This document shows positions 10,001-19,785 of a DNA stretch of 34,552 nt, piece after piece. Position 1 is the first letter of the stretch; each line of letters opens with the position of its first letter. The notes under the pieces were generated by a model, which was not told the DNA's origin, made no database searches, and saw only the letters and a list, made by a program, of their open reading frames with translations. Position numbers and translations under genes: made by a program. Source of the stretch: an uncultured Clostridia bacterium (GTDB lineage: Bacteria; Bacillota; Clostridia; Christensenellales; UBA1242); the NCBI GenBank assembly GCA_947584415.1, contig CANPWN010000008.1, positions 1 to 34,552 on the forward strand, in the 5' to 3' direction.

Positions 10001-10266
10001 TAATTAAAGAAAAACAATTCACCATGCGCCTTGGTTTGGATGAAGGTTCTCGTTTGGTTCAAGGCACAGTTGACCTTTTCTTGAAAGGTGAAAAGAACAT
10101 TTTAATAGATTACAAATACACGCGCGAGAAGGATGAAGTTGTGCTTTTAAACAGATATAAAAAACAACTTGACCTTTACAAAAGAGCAATAGAGCAGGCG
10201 GAAAAAATAAAAGTTGATGAAGTTTATTTAATTTCCTTAAAAAATAAAAAAATAATTAAATATTAA
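7057..10266 (+). CDS. addA: AddA helicase-nuclease subunit A
   Basis: UvrD-like helicase motifs (SASAGSGKTTT, VDEYQDTNPVQ, VALTRAKSHLI) plus C-term nuclease GTVDLFLKGEKNILIDYK. Confidence 0.95.
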   Translation: MTNKFPPSKEQKLIFGFTGKKMVVSASAGSGKTTTMIEYISRLIEKGQPIKRMLVLTFTKAAATEMKERLLSSLIERSTSPKIQDQIDDVFVSDISTIHAFLEKIIKRNIGQFELMEGFNLLDEQQSLLMQNEAIELAQQKFNKQNHDEYLNLNLVMRDKELVKKIILKLFDFLSAQSKREQIMERFHDTNSTFEQAKKYLEERLYSVQDEIANEIDLFPMDNEKVTAYLVIIKTLVCQRGEDLRQTAKMLSMVTLPRQCTLTDYDKKKNVVAIKEKANKLIKFAKKLSPNEDVVWDNSQNDRLVQAIFGLYDLFEKEYLLLKQRGNWLDFDDLEKYSEQLLDDKAVLNELQDGYDYVFVDEYQDTNPVQEKIVKLLSEKCRFIAIGDPKQGIYAFRNATSKIILKDSEDFDKMQDGKTQYLSSNYRSDKQILNFVNHVFSEIMTQKTSGINYKASSFLKGKKDNPKTSLPAVEILVAHKPKRAKAEDVTDYDIYKDELVCKQHNDVEASVVVEEIENLLASEFIDPISGQKRRVEPKDIAVLSRSKSDICDGIMQLLRKKDVPFVSTLRSELTNKPHTLFVVNLLSLCINQNDDIALASYLFSPLCLISLDRLALLEGEGNFAQKVFSSTDEQIVAALKRLDEFKNDCLFLGAKQALEKLFIEKEFFIYLKSEIGENAVSEMNSLLSTIGGYENDRDLPELISYLKSPLEFSNVSGQNAVTISTVHASKGLEYPIVFVVGLGKNILRSEMDAFKLDEKFGVGIMSYDEEKMGRFPSLQLVAARDSFSHKERVNELMVLYVALTRAKSHLIISGTVGRGEIDDFEENNFESYPNFMSLILSTCPEKTGARILQIDETIELENKAEKINLKVDFNKLKATLDQYTNFVYPYLSDTKAKQKSSVTALAHSGEEFVGGDGGFAEEGTAYHEALKVIDFEKINCPEDVEIELEKNNFDLAYKNLIDEKIVFENVMLIKPFIKNKKIIKEKQFTMRLGLDEGSRLVQGTVDLFLKGEKNILIDYKYTREKDEVVLLNRYKKQLDLYKRAIEQAEKIKVDEVYLISLKNKKIIKY

Positions 10267-10345
10267 AAAAATAAAAAAAATATTTAAAAATATTAGTAAA
10301 TTATTTTTTCTTGTGTTATACTAAAGGAGAAAAAAGGAGTTTATT

Positions 10346-12652
10346 ATGATTTTTTCACAATTTTTAGACATCCAAACGGCAATAGAATCATTTTTCACAT
10401 CAATCACAAGTGCATTATCATACAACCTTTTGTTTATCATTGGCCTTGGGGTTGAAGCATTTTTAATTTTTCTATTCAGCATTTTAAACAGGTTTTCCTA
10501 TGAAGGCAGGATGAGAAGGGCGCTTGATGGTCTTAACAGATGGCTGTTTAAATATAAGTCGCTTGACCGAGATAACATTAAGGAATTCAGCAATCTTATC
10601 AAAAAAGCACCAAAGCGTCTTGCAATAAATTGGCAACAATATATATTGTATAGGGAAAAAGCACCTTCAGAATATATGTCAGCGGAAAACATCATTGAAA
10701 AACCTTTAAGAACAAGCGCGTCTGCTGCTCACATCAAAAACTTTGTTTACATCTCTATAGCGTGGGGATTTATCACTTTCTTGTTTGGAATTTCAAAACT
10801 AAACCTAAGTGATACAATTGTCAACGCAACAATGCTTATCATTGCTTTAATTATTCCGGTTATTATTGCAATTCTTTGCACTGCAACAGTGATAATCATG
10901 CGTGCCAGAAAAAATGTCAACTTGGATGAACTTTATCAAAACTTGCATTTGTTTGACAGATTTATTGATAACGCTTGCGTTGAACTTCCACCTTACATTG
11001 ACTACTCACTCCTTTTCACAGCACAGGAAATTGACAAAGGCATCCCAGCCCTTAGAGAATATCTTGAATCAAGAGCAAGAAAGGAAAAAGAAGAGTTTGA
11101 CAAAATTGCACAGCAAGATGCTGTTCAGTATGAAAAATATGATTTTGATGGACTTGGCATAGATGGACAAAATATCCTTGAAAGAGCGATGAAGGAATCA
11201 GAGGCTTATTTGTCAAAGAAGGATAAGACACTTGCAAAAATTGCTCAGATTGAAGCAACAGTTGAAAGTTTGAAAAAGAATTTTGACAACATCCAAAAAG
11301 ACTATCAAAAACGTATGCAAGTTTCCAAAGAAAACATTGACAGACTTCGTCAGCAACAAGAGGAAACGACAAACAGAATTGAAAGCAACTTCTTAAGAAA
11401 ACAACAAAATCAAGAGATTGCAAAACAGGAAAAAGAGGAAGCGGATTTCGAACAGCAAAAACGCAGGTTCTTGGTTGAAAAGGGCGAGTATGAGGAAGTT
11501 ATCAAAACCTTAAATGAAGAGATGGAAAGTGGCAGAACAGAAGTTGAAGAGGCCATGATGAGCGAATATGAAACTTTCTATTCAAAACTTTTCAATAACG
11601 CCATATCAGATGCAGAGAAAAAGGTAAAAGAAAAACTCAACGCACTTACAGAAAGTAATCAACAAGCAGAAGAAGAACTCACAGTCAAAGAAGCACAACT
11701 TAAAAGAGTGCTTGATGAAAATGAAACCTTAAAGCGTAAACTTGGAATTGAAGACGAGCAGATTGAAATTGAAACAGCACAATACATGCCTCAAATAAAC
11801 ACGGCAGTTGAAGAGCCTGAGGAAGAAAAACTTATTCACCCAGAAGAAATAGCAAAGGCCGTGAAAATAAAATCAGAAGAGGTTGCTGAAAACAGGGCAG
11901 AAGCAGAAAAAGCCAAATCAAACGCTATTCTTGCAAAACTTGATGAAAAGGCCGAAGAAAAACCAGAAGATGTTGCCAAGAACGAAACACCTGAGGCTGA
12001 ACAATATGCCCCATCAAGTCCAATGGAACAAGAGTTTGTTGCAGAGGAACTTCCGCAGCAAAGTGACCAGGTGGTTGCTGAAGAGCCTTACGCTATGCCA
12101 CTTGAGGAAGAATATGAGCCTATGGTGGATGAGCCAGTCGCAGCAACTCAGCCAGAGCAAAGCTCAGATGGCGGAGCAAAGCGCAGAGGCAGGCCAAAAA
12201 AAGGGCAAGAGAAAAAACTTGAGGACATTGTTGGCGAAAAGCGAGTTCGTGGCAGGCCAAGAAAACCGGCAGAGCCAAAAGCAAACACGCCGGCAAAAAA
12301 ACGCGGCAGACCTGCTGGAACAGCAAAAAAAGCACCAGCCACAACGGGTGAAAAGAAAGGCAGGGGCAGACCTAAAAAAGATTCCGCAAAAGAACTTAGC
12401 GAAATAAAAAAGAAAATTGATGACGAAGAAAAAAGGTTGAGCGAAATTCGTGATAAACTTGATGGAGAAATTCAAAAAGCAATTTCTGACCTTGATGGCA
12501 ACTCTTCAAAGGACAGAAGAGATGAAATTATGAACGAAATTTCTTCACTTAAAGGGCAAGTTCAAAACGTTAAAAATTCTTCTTCGTCAGAAGAGATTGA
12601 AGAAATCAACAAAAAAATTGAGTCACTTCTTGAAGAAATCAAAAAATTGTAA
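10346..12652 (+). CDS. Membrane-anchored coiled-coil protein with AT-hook-like motifs
   Basis: N-terminal hydrophobic helices, long coiled coil, acidic linker, four RGRP motifs (about 12175-12382), terminal coiled coil; SD AAAGGAG. Confidence 0.8.
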   Translation: MIFSQFLDIQTAIESFFTSITSALSYNLLFIIGLGVEAFLIFLFSILNRFSYEGRMRRALDGLNRWLFKYKSLDRDNIKEFSNLIKKAPKRLAINWQQYILYREKAPSEYMSAENIIEKPLRTSASAAHIKNFVYISIAWGFITFLFGISKLNLSDTIVNATMLIIALIIPVIIAILCTATVIIMRARKNVNLDELYQNLHLFDRFIDNACVELPPYIDYSLLFTAQEIDKGIPALREYLESRARKEKEEFDKIAQQDAVQYEKYDFDGLGIDGQNILERAMKESEAYLSKKDKTLAKIAQIEATVESLKKNFDNIQKDYQKRMQVSKENIDRLRQQQEETTNRIESNFLRKQQNQEIAKQEKEEADFEQQKRRFLVEKGEYEEVIKTLNEEMESGRTEVEEAMMSEYETFYSKLFNNAISDAEKKVKEKLNALTESNQQAEEELTVKEAQLKRVLDENETLKRKLGIEDEQIEIETAQYMPQINTAVEEPEEEKLIHPEEIAKAVKIKSEEVAENRAEAEKAKSNAILAKLDEKAEEKPEDVAKNETPEAEQYAPSSPMEQEFVAEELPQQSDQVVAEEPYAMPLEEEYEPMVDEPVAATQPEQSSDGGAKRRGRPKKGQEKKLEDIVGEKRVRGRPRKPAEPKANTPAKKRGRPAGTAKKAPATTGEKKGRGRPKKDSAKELSEIKKKIDDEEKRLSEIRDKLDGEIQKAISDLDGNSSKDRRDEIMNEISSLKGQVQNVKNSSSSEEIEEINKKIESLLEEIKKL

Positions 12653-12655
12653 TTA

Positions 12656-12686
12656 AGAAAAGACCTTGAGGAAAGGTCTTTTTTTA
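12656..12686 (+). terminator. Rho-independent terminator
   Basis: AAAGACCTT-GAGGA-AAGGTCTTT-TTTT. Confidence 0.8.
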
Positions 12687-12740
12687 TTGCTTTGCGTCAA
12701 ATATGTCATAAAAGAGAAAAGTTAATCACAAAATATATTC

Positions 12741-13508
12741 ATGATTGATTTTTTCGCTTTGATTTTTCTTGGCTTGGTTCAAGGGTTGACAGAATTTTTG
12801 CCTGTGTCTTCCAGCGGTCACTTGGTGCTTTTGTCCAAGTTGTTTGGGCTTGAGGACAGCCTTTTTGTCAGCATAATTTTGCATGTTGCAACACTTTTGT
12901 CTGTTGTGTTTGTGCTTAGAAAAGAGGTGTGGGGAGTTGTCAGACATCCTTTTTCGCCGCTTGGGAAAAATCTTATTTTTGCCACTTTTCCAACATGTTT
13001 GATTGTGCTTCTTATTTATCCTTTTGTGACAGAAGCCTTTGAAGGTGCACTTTTGCCTTTATGTTTCATCATCACTGCAGTTATGCTGCTTGTTTGTGAT
13101 TTTTATATTAAAAAAAGAAAGGTGATGTGCGAAGGCCCAATTTCAACCAAACAGGCGCTTATTATGGGCACGGCGCAAGGTTTTGCAACTTTGCCGGGGA
13201 TTTCAAGGTCAGGTTCAACCATTTGCGCAGGGATTTTTGCAAGAGGTAACAGAGAGGAAGTGGCAAAATTTTCATTTCTTATGAGCCTGCCTATCATTGT
13301 GCTGTCACTTATTCTTGAAATTTGCACTCTTGCCACATCACATGCTTTTCCAAGCGTCAACATGTTGGGTTTGATTGCTGCCTTTTTTGTGGCGTTTTTT
13401 GTGGGTGTTTTTTCAATAAAATTCATGATTTCTTTAACGCAAAAATTAAACTTCAGGTGGTTTGGCTTTTATTTAATTCTGCTTTCAGTTGTGACATTGT
13501 TTGTTTAA
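12741..13508 (+). CDS. uppP: Undecaprenyl-diphosphatase UppP/BacA
   Basis: Motifs GLVQGLTEFLPVSSSGHLVL and LPGISRSGST. Confidence 0.95.
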   Translation: MIDFFALIFLGLVQGLTEFLPVSSSGHLVLLSKLFGLEDSLFVSIILHVATLLSVVFVLRKEVWGVVRHPFSPLGKNLIFATFPTCLIVLLIYPFVTEAFEGALLPLCFIITAVMLLVCDFYIKKRKVMCEGPISTKQALIMGTAQGFATLPGISRSGSTICAGIFARGNREEVAKFSFLMSLPIIVLSLILEICTLATSHAFPSVNMLGLIAAFFVAFFVGVFSIKFMISLTQKLNFRWFGFYLILLSVVTLFV

Positions 13509-13519
13509 AAGGGTGAGTA

Positions 13520-16135
13520 ATGGACTTTTACGCAAAAAGCATTGATGAAAGTTTAAGATTGACATCTTCATCTCGAGATGGCTTGTCTTTTGACGAAGCC
13601 AAAAGGCGAGAGCGTGAATATTCCGCGCGCAAAATTGACAAGCAGAAAAATGATAGTTTAGTTAAAAAATTTCTAAAACAATTTTCTGATTTTATGATTC
13701 TTATCTTGCTTGCCTGCGCAGTTGTTTCTTTTGCAATTGGCATAATGCAAAATTCCACAAGTGAAATCATTGATGGCAGCGTTATTCTTCTTATTGTTTT
13801 GATGAACGCAATTTTTGGGCTGTTGCAAGAAAACAAAGCCGAGAAGTCTTTGCTTGCTTTACAGAGTATGACGCAACCAGAAAGTTTTATTATAAGAAAT
13901 GGCGAGCGGGTTAAAATCAAATCTGAAAACATTGTGCCGGGGGATATTGTTGTTTTGGAGGCGGGAAGCAAAGTTCCGGCAGACTGCAGACTTATTGAAA
14001 GCACATCTTTGTTTGTTGATGAATCGTCACTTACAGGCGAAAGCAACGCGGTTGAAAAAAACGCGACATTTGTTTGCAAGCAGGGAACGGCGCTTTCTGA
14101 AAGAAAAAACATGGTGTTTAATGGCACAACCGTTGTGAAAGGCAGAGGTGTGGCGGTTGCAGAAAAAGTTGGAAAGGACAGCGAACTTGGAAAAATAGCA
14201 AATGTTCTCACTCAGTCAAAAAAAGAACTTTCTCCCTTAGAGCAAAGCATAAAAAGTTTGGGCAAAATCACAACTTATCTAATTTTGGGGATGGCAATCA
14301 GCACTTTTATAATTGAACTTGCAGCAAAATTCAGTCCGCTTGACGCTTTTTTGACTGCGGTTGCCATTTCAGTTGCGGCAATTCCTGAAAGTATGCCCGC
14401 AGTGATAACAATCATCATGAGTTTGGGCATTTCCAGACTTGCAAAACAAAAAGCAATTGTAAAACACATCCACTCTGTTGAAACGCTTGGCTCTTGTGAT
14501 GTGATATGTTCAGATAAAACCGGAACCTTGACGCAAAACAAAATGTGCGTAACGGCGCTGTATTGTGATGGAAAATTCTCGTTCAAACAAGCAAAATTTT
14601 GCAAAGATTTTGATTTATTGCTAAGCGCCATGGTGCTTTGTAATGACGCGGCGGCGAGCAAAACAAATTTTATTGGTGACTCAACAGAAGTCGCGCTTTT
14701 GGAGTATGCAAGCAAATTTTGCATCCCTCAGTCAAAGCAAAGCAGTTGCCCTAGAATTCAAGAAATACCTTTTGATTCAGAAAGAAAACTTATGAGCAGC
14801 GTCAATAAGTATAACGGCGAAAATGTGGCGTTTGTTAAAGGCGCAATTGACATGCTCATCAAAAAGTGTGACAAAATTATGATAAACGGAATTGAAGTTG
14901 AACTCACTCCACTTCTCCGTCAGCGAATAGAAAAAGCGAACATCACTCTTTGTGAAAAAGCGCTCAGAGTTTTGGGGTTTGCGGTCAAAAAGGTTAAAGG
15001 CAGTTTTGTTGAGGATGGGTTGACTTTTCTTGGACTAGTTGGCATGATTGACCCGCCGAGAAAAGAGGTTAAGGACGCTGTTCAAAAATGTAAAAAAGCA
15101 GGCATGCGCCCAGTTATGATAACCGGCGACCATTTGGATACAGCGTTTGCCATTGCAAAGGAAATTGGCATTGCTGAAAGCAAAAAACAGGTTCTTTCAG
15201 GACAAGAGATTGATGTTTTAAGCGAAGAGCGTTTTTTAAAACTCCTAGGCTCAGTGTGTGTGTTTGCAAGAGTTAGCCCAGAAAATAAGGTCAGGATTGT
15301 TGAAGGATACAAAAAACTCGGCCATGTTGTTGCCATGACGGGAGATGGAGTCAATGATGCAGCAAGCATAAAAAAGGCGAACATAGGCATAGGCATGGGC
15401 ATAACTGGGACAGATGTCACAAAAGAGGTTGCAGACCTTATCATCACTGATGACAATTTTGCCACGATTGTGCTTGCAGTTGAAGAGGGCAGAAAGGTTT
15501 ACAGTAATATTCAAAAAACAGTCAAATTTTTGTATTCAGCAAACATGGGCGAAATTTTGGCGCTATTTTTTGCCACCATGTTTTTCCCACAATATGTTTT
15601 CTTAACTCCAATACAAATTTTGTTTGTCAACTTAATCACGGACTCGTTGCCAGCCATTGCGCTTGGCGTTGAGCCAGCGGAAAAAGATATCATGCTTGTT
15701 AAACCGCGAGATAAAGGGAAGGGGCTGTTCAGTGACGGAAATGGAATTGTCACCCTTATTATGGGCTTTGCACAAACAATTTTAACTTTGTCCTCTTTTT
15801 GTCTTGGCCTTTATCTTTTTGGCTCAGCCATTGCAACGAGCATGGCGTTTTACACTTTGAACATCATCCAATTTTTCTATTTGCTCTCAGTGAGGACTCA
15901 GGATAGCATTTTTAAATCAAATCCATTTAAAAACAAATGGTGCATTGTGTCAATTTTGTTTGCGGGTGGATTATTGACTTTGATTGCTGCAACACCGCTT
16001 CACAAAGTGCTAAAGCTCGCCTCTTTGAACGGTTACGAGTGGGCATATATATTTCTTGTTTCATTTTTAATGGTTTTTATCAGTGAAATTTGCAAGATTT
16101 TTTTAAGAAAACGGAAAAAGTCCAAATTATTTTGA
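13520..16135 (+). CDS. Cation-transporting P-type ATPase (Ca2+-ATPase-like)
   Basis: SDKTGTLTQNKM phosphorylation motif, TGES, MTGDGVNDAASIKKANIGIGMG; P2-type layout. Confidence 0.93.
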   Translation: MDFYAKSIDESLRLTSSSRDGLSFDEAKRREREYSARKIDKQKNDSLVKKFLKQFSDFMILILLACAVVSFAIGIMQNSTSEIIDGSVILLIVLMNAIFGLLQENKAEKSLLALQSMTQPESFIIRNGERVKIKSENIVPGDIVVLEAGSKVPADCRLIESTSLFVDESSLTGESNAVEKNATFVCKQGTALSERKNMVFNGTTVVKGRGVAVAEKVGKDSELGKIANVLTQSKKELSPLEQSIKSLGKITTYLILGMAISTFIIELAAKFSPLDAFLTAVAISVAAIPESMPAVITIIMSLGISRLAKQKAIVKHIHSVETLGSCDVICSDKTGTLTQNKMCVTALYCDGKFSFKQAKFCKDFDLLLSAMVLCNDAAASKTNFIGDSTEVALLEYASKFCIPQSKQSSCPRIQEIPFDSERKLMSSVNKYNGENVAFVKGAIDMLIKKCDKIMINGIEVELTPLLRQRIEKANITLCEKALRVLGFAVKKVKGSFVEDGLTFLGLVGMIDPPRKEVKDAVQKCKKAGMRPVMITGDHLDTAFAIAKEIGIAESKKQVLSGQEIDVLSEERFLKLLGSVCVFARVSPENKVRIVEGYKKLGHVVAMTGDGVNDAASIKKANIGIGMGITGTDVTKEVADLIITDDNFATIVLAVEEGRKVYSNIQKTVKFLYSANMGEILALFFATMFFPQYVFLTPIQILFVNLITDSLPAIALGVEPAEKDIMLVKPRDKGKGLFSDGNGIVTLIMGFAQTILTLSSFCLGLYLFGSAIATSMAFYTLNIIQFFYLLSVRTQDSIFKSNPFKNKWCIVSILFAGGLLTLIAATPLHKVLKLASLNGYEWAYIFLVSFLMVFISEICKIFLRKRKKSKLF

Positions 16136-16160
16136 CTTTAAAATTTTGATATGCTAAAAT
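16132..16160 (+). promoter_or_regulatory. Promoter of holB
   Basis: TTGACT - 17 nt - TAAAAT with extended TG; -35 overlaps the stop of the ATPase gene. Confidence 0.7.
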
Positions 16161-16166
16161 TTAAGC

Positions 16167-17126
16167 ATGTTTGAAAAGATATTTGCTTCGACAGAACAAT
16201 TTTGTGCGTTTTTGTCACAAGTGCGACTTGGCAAACAAGAGCATAGTTATTTAATAGTCAGCAAGGACAGTGTTTCTGCAAATGAAATGGCAACTTTGTT
16301 TGCCAAAGCTTTATTATGCAAAGACATGTGCGGAGTTTGTGAAAATTGCAAAAAAGTGCAGTTAAAAGCGCATCCTGATGTTAAATATTATCCAGAAGGC
16401 GGAAAATTATTGGTTGATGACAGCAAAAAAATTGTTGATGAAAGTTTTACAAAACCAATATTTGCAAACATTAAGGTTTTCATAATCAACTCAGTGGACA
16501 ACTCCACCGAAGAAGCGCAAAACAAACTTTTAAAATCTTTGGAAGAACCGAACGAGTGTGTTTATTACATTTTGACCACATCGAACCTTGAAAAAGTTTT
16601 GCCAACAATAAGGTCAAGATGCCATAAGGTTGAACTCAATCAACTTCCGCAAAGCGAGATTGCAAAACTATTAGATGATGGCGAAGAAACAAACAAAGCG
16701 CTTGCACTCAGTTTGGGCGGAGGATACATCTCAAAAACCTTGCAACTTAACGAAAAAGAAAATCTTTCAAACTTGGTCAATCTTGCGTTAAGTCTTTTAA
16801 AAGAACTTAATTCATCAAAAGAGGCAATAGGTTATGTTAAAAGTGTTTTGGACACAAAAACAGATTTTCCTCTTTTGCTTGAAATCATGACCATTATTAT
16901 TGAAGATGCAATTATGCTCAAAGCGGACATAAAAGCAAATATCAGGCTTGAAATGTTCAGGACGGAACTTGAAAGCATTTCAAAGCAGCTATCTTTGAAG
17001 TGTTTGTCAGCAATGAACGGCGTCATCACAAAAGCGAATAAAGAACTTGTTTACAATGTCGGCTTGCCACTTGTTGTTGACGGACTTGTTATGAATATCT
17101 TGGAGGTGAAATACTTATGCAAATAG
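16167..17126 (+). CDS. holB: DNA polymerase III delta' subunit
   Basis: Zn-binding CKDMCGVCENCKK and SRC motif (IRSRCHKVEL); followed by ricT. Confidence 0.88.
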   Translation: MFEKIFASTEQFCAFLSQVRLGKQEHSYLIVSKDSVSANEMATLFAKALLCKDMCGVCENCKKVQLKAHPDVKYYPEGGKLLVDDSKKIVDESFTKPIFANIKVFIINSVDNSTEEAQNKLLKSLEEPNECVYYILTTSNLEKVLPTIRSRCHKVELNQLPQSEIAKLLDDGEETNKALALSLGGGYISKTLQLNEKENLSNLVNLALSLLKELNSSKEAIGYVKSVLDTKTDFPLLLEIMTIIIEDAIMLKADIKANIRLEMFRTELESISKQLSLKCLSAMNGVITKANKELVYNVGLPLVVDGLVMNILEVKYLCK

Positions 17127-17941
17127 AAGTTGTTGGGGCAAGATTTAGGCATGGGATGACGACCTATTCTTTCAGCCCTAATGGTGAGAAATATCTTAAA
17201 GGCGACAAAGTTATTGTTGAAACAGAAAAGGGCAATGATATTGTCACAATTGTTCAGGAAGAAAACTTGATTGACCCAAGCGTGCTGGAAGAACCTCTTA
17301 AAAATGTGCTTAGAAAGGCCACTAAAGAGGAGATTGAACTTGCCGACCAAAATGACAAAAAGGCTGCGTCTTTTTTGCCAGAAGTGAGAAAAATGGCAAA
17401 AGAAAGCGGTTTGGAGATGAAAATCATATCTGTTGAGGCAAATTATGACTTTTCGCGCATGACCATCAATTTCACTTCTGAAGGCAGAGTTGATTTCAGA
17501 GCCTTTGCAAAAAAACTTGCTGAAAAATTTAGAACACGAATTGAACTTAGGCAAATTGGCCCAAGGGATGCTGTGCGAGCAATGGGCGGGCTTGGAATTT
17601 GTGGCAAAGAGTGTTGCTGTTCGGAAGGGTATGGCCTTAGTGACCACATATCAATCAAAATGGCAAAAAATCAAAACTTGTCACTCAACCCAAACTCTAT
17701 CAGCGGTGTTTGTGGCAAACTTTTGTGTTGCCTTGCGTATGAAAACGAAGCTTATGCCGAGGCCTTAAAGACAATGCCAAAAGTTGGCAGCATGGTGATG
17801 ACAAAGGACGGCAAAGGCAAAGTGGTTTTCAATGACCTTTTAAACCGCAAAGTCAGCGTCAAGTTTGAAGACGAAAATTCAAGTGAAATAAAAGAATATG
17901 ATGAAAAAGAAATTAAGTTTGACCGCAAGCGAGAGAATTGA
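17117..17941 (+). CDS. ricT: PSP1 domain protein RicT (YaaT)
   Basis: GGLGICGKECCCSEGYG and GVCGKLLCCLAYE cysteine motifs. Confidence 0.93.
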   Translation: MQIEVVGARFRHGMTTYSFSPNGEKYLKGDKVIVETEKGNDIVTIVQEENLIDPSVLEEPLKNVLRKATKEEIELADQNDKKAASFLPEVRKMAKESGLEMKIISVEANYDFSRMTINFTSEGRVDFRAFAKKLAEKFRTRIELRQIGPRDAVRAMGGLGICGKECCCSEGYGLSDHISIKMAKNQNLSLNPNSISGVCGKLLCCLAYENEAYAEALKTMPKVGSMVMTKDGKGKVVFNDLLNRKVSVKFEDENSSEIKEYDEKEIKFDRKREN

Positions 17942-18656
17942 TGACTTGCAATTTGAGGGGTTAAAAGTAATTCAAGACAAAAATTTGTATGCTTTCACCT
18001 CAGATGCAGTTGTTCTTGCAAATTTTTTGAAAATTAAGAAAGGTGAAAACGCTGTTGAGATTGGCTCTGGCAGTGGTGTTATTTCAATTCTTGCCACAAA
18101 AAAAACAAACGCAAAAGAAATTGTCGGCTTTGAAATTCAAAAACCTCTGTTTGAAATGGCAAACAAAAGTTTGGCTTTAAATGACATAAAAAATGTCAAA
18201 TTTGTGTGTGATGACATTAAAAATTACAAAAAATATCTATCTGATGGCACAGTGGATGTTGTCTTTTCAAATCCACCTTATAAAAAAGAAGGGACTTCAA
18301 CAAAAAATCTTAATGAAAGCAAGGCACTTGCCAGACATGAAAAAACTCTTCCACTTGATGTTTTGATAAATGTAAGCAGCAAAATGTTGAAGTTTGGCGG
18401 AAGAGCGTATTTTGTTTATGATGCAGACCGAAGTGCTGAAATGATAACGGCACTTGTCAAAGTTGGCTTAGAGCCAAAGAGAATGTTCTTCACAGAAAAC
18501 GGCAAAGGCAAAGTGATTTTGTTTGTTGTTGAAGCCGTAAAGGGTGGCAAAAGCGGAGTTAAAGTTTTGCCAAATTTGGTGACCAATGATTTGGACGGAA
18601 AATATATTTCAGAAATAAAAAACGGCGTTTGGGCGTCACATAACGCGGCACAATAA
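17898..18656 (+). CDS. tRNA1(Val) adenine-N6-methyltransferase family (TrmN6/YabB)
   Basis: SAM motif VEIGSGSGVISI, NPPY catalytic motif, synteny with ricT; exact start uncertain. Confidence 0.85.
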   Translation: MMKKKLSLTASERIDDLQFEGLKVIQDKNLYAFTSDAVVLANFLKIKKGENAVEIGSGSGVISILATKKTNAKEIVGFEIQKPLFEMANKSLALNDIKNVKFVCDDIKNYKKYLSDGTVDVVFSNPPYKKEGTSTKNLNESKALARHEKTLPLDVLINVSSKMLKFGGRAYFVYDADRSAEMITALVKVGLEPKRMFFTENGKGKVILFVVEAVKGGKSGVKVLPNLVTNDLDGKYISEIKNGVWASHNAAQ

Positions 18657-19142
18657 ACACCCGACTATTGCTCCAAAAATTGATGCCAAAAGTGCGCAAG
18701 GAATTGCGTAATAAAGTTTTTTTACTTTTGTCTGTGAAAAATAGACGGTTGCAACATAAAATATTGTTTCGCTGCACCCTAAAATGACGCTGGCACACCT
18801 TGAGATGTAACTGTCTGGCCCATAAGTTGCAAAAACATCATTGAGAAGGGCGTAAGAGCCTGAGCCAGTGAAAGGGCGAAGCAGGACAAGTTCACAAAGT
18901 TCATTTGGAATTCCAACAAATTTAAACACGGGCGCAAGCAATTTTGCCAAAAGTTCAGTGATGCCGCTAAGTCGCAAAAGGGCAACGGCAATCATTATTG
19001 TTGCAACAAAGGGGAAGATGCTGACGGCAAGTTCAATTGCGCCTTTTGCACCTTTGACGAAAGTGTCATAGGTGTTTATTTTTTTAAAGTAACCATATAT
19101 GAAAAGCCCGACAAAGAGGACGGGGAGGATGTAAATGCTCAT
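18636..19142 (-). CDS. spmB: Spore maturation protein B
   Basis: SpmB-like sequence (LLRPFTGSGSYALLNDVF...GCSETIFYVATVYF); next to spmA. Confidence 0.9.
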   Translation of the reverse strand: MSIYILPVLFVGLFIYGYFKKINTYDTFVKGAKGAIELAVSIFPFVATIMIAVALLRLSGITELLAKLLAPVFKFVGIPNELCELVLLRPFTGSGSYALLNDVFATYGPDSYISRCASVILGCSETIFYVATVYFSQTKVKKLYYAIPCALLASIFGAIVGCLLCRVM

Positions 19143-19717
19143 TTTTTCCTCCTTCTAAATTTTCTTGAAACAAAGTCGCATAGTAGAACAAAGGAAATTC
19201 CAAGCACAGTTGTCACTATTGTTGAAAGCAAAGTTGGAAGCACAATGTCAGCGGGGTTGCTGCTTCCAGCGGCAGACCTAAGACCTATCACTGTGCTTGG
19301 CAAGAGTTGTATTGATGTGGCGTTGACAACAATGAGCATAATCATGGCAAAAGTCGCCTTTCCGCTGCCGTCATCCATTTTTTGCATGGCCTTTATTCCC
19401 ATTGGTGTTGCTGCATTTCCAAGTCCGAGCATGTTCGCTGACATGTTTAAGGCTATCATTTTTTCAATTTCTTCATTGTCTACACGAAACAACTTTTTGA
19501 TGATTGGCCTCAACAGCTTTGCAAGTTTTTTGCCAAGACCCGTTGCGTCAACAATTTCAAGTAGCCCCAGCCAAACGGCATACACGCCGCAAAGTTCAAG
19601 GCAAAGTTCAAGTGCCGATGCTGAGGCAGAAATCATGCTGTCCAGCGTCATGGAAGGATTGACAAAAATCAGCACCACGAGAGATGAAAGCACCATGAAA
19701 AGCCAAATTTTATTCAT
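19139..19717 (-). CDS. spmA: Spore maturation protein A
   Basis: SpmA-like sequence (NMSANMLGLGNAATPMGIKAMQ); 4-nt overlap with spmB. Confidence 0.9.
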   Translation of the reverse strand: MNKIWLFMVLSSLVVLIFVNPSMTLDSMISASASALELCLELCGVYAVWLGLLEIVDATGLGKKLAKLLRPIIKKLFRVDNEEIEKMIALNMSANMLGLGNAATPMGIKAMQKMDDGSGKATFAMIMLIVVNATSIQLLPSTVIGLRSAAGSSNPADIVLPTLLSTIVTTVLGISFVLLCDFVSRKFRRRKK

Positions 19718-19748
19718 AGCAATAATATATGAGTTTAAGCTATATTTC

Positions 19749-19777
19749 TTGACAAAATTGGGTTGTTATGTTAGGCT
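19749..19777 (+). promoter_or_regulatory. Promoter of tatD
   Basis: TTGACA - 17 nt - TAGGCT with extended TG; 8 nt to ATG. Confidence 0.5.
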
Positions 19778-19785
19778 TTTAAAGT

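Noticed and set aside
11883-12475. K/Q-rich +strand ORF and overlapping minus-strand ORFs within 10346..12652
   Set aside because: Out-of-frame shadows of the biased coiled-coil/AT-hook coding sequence.
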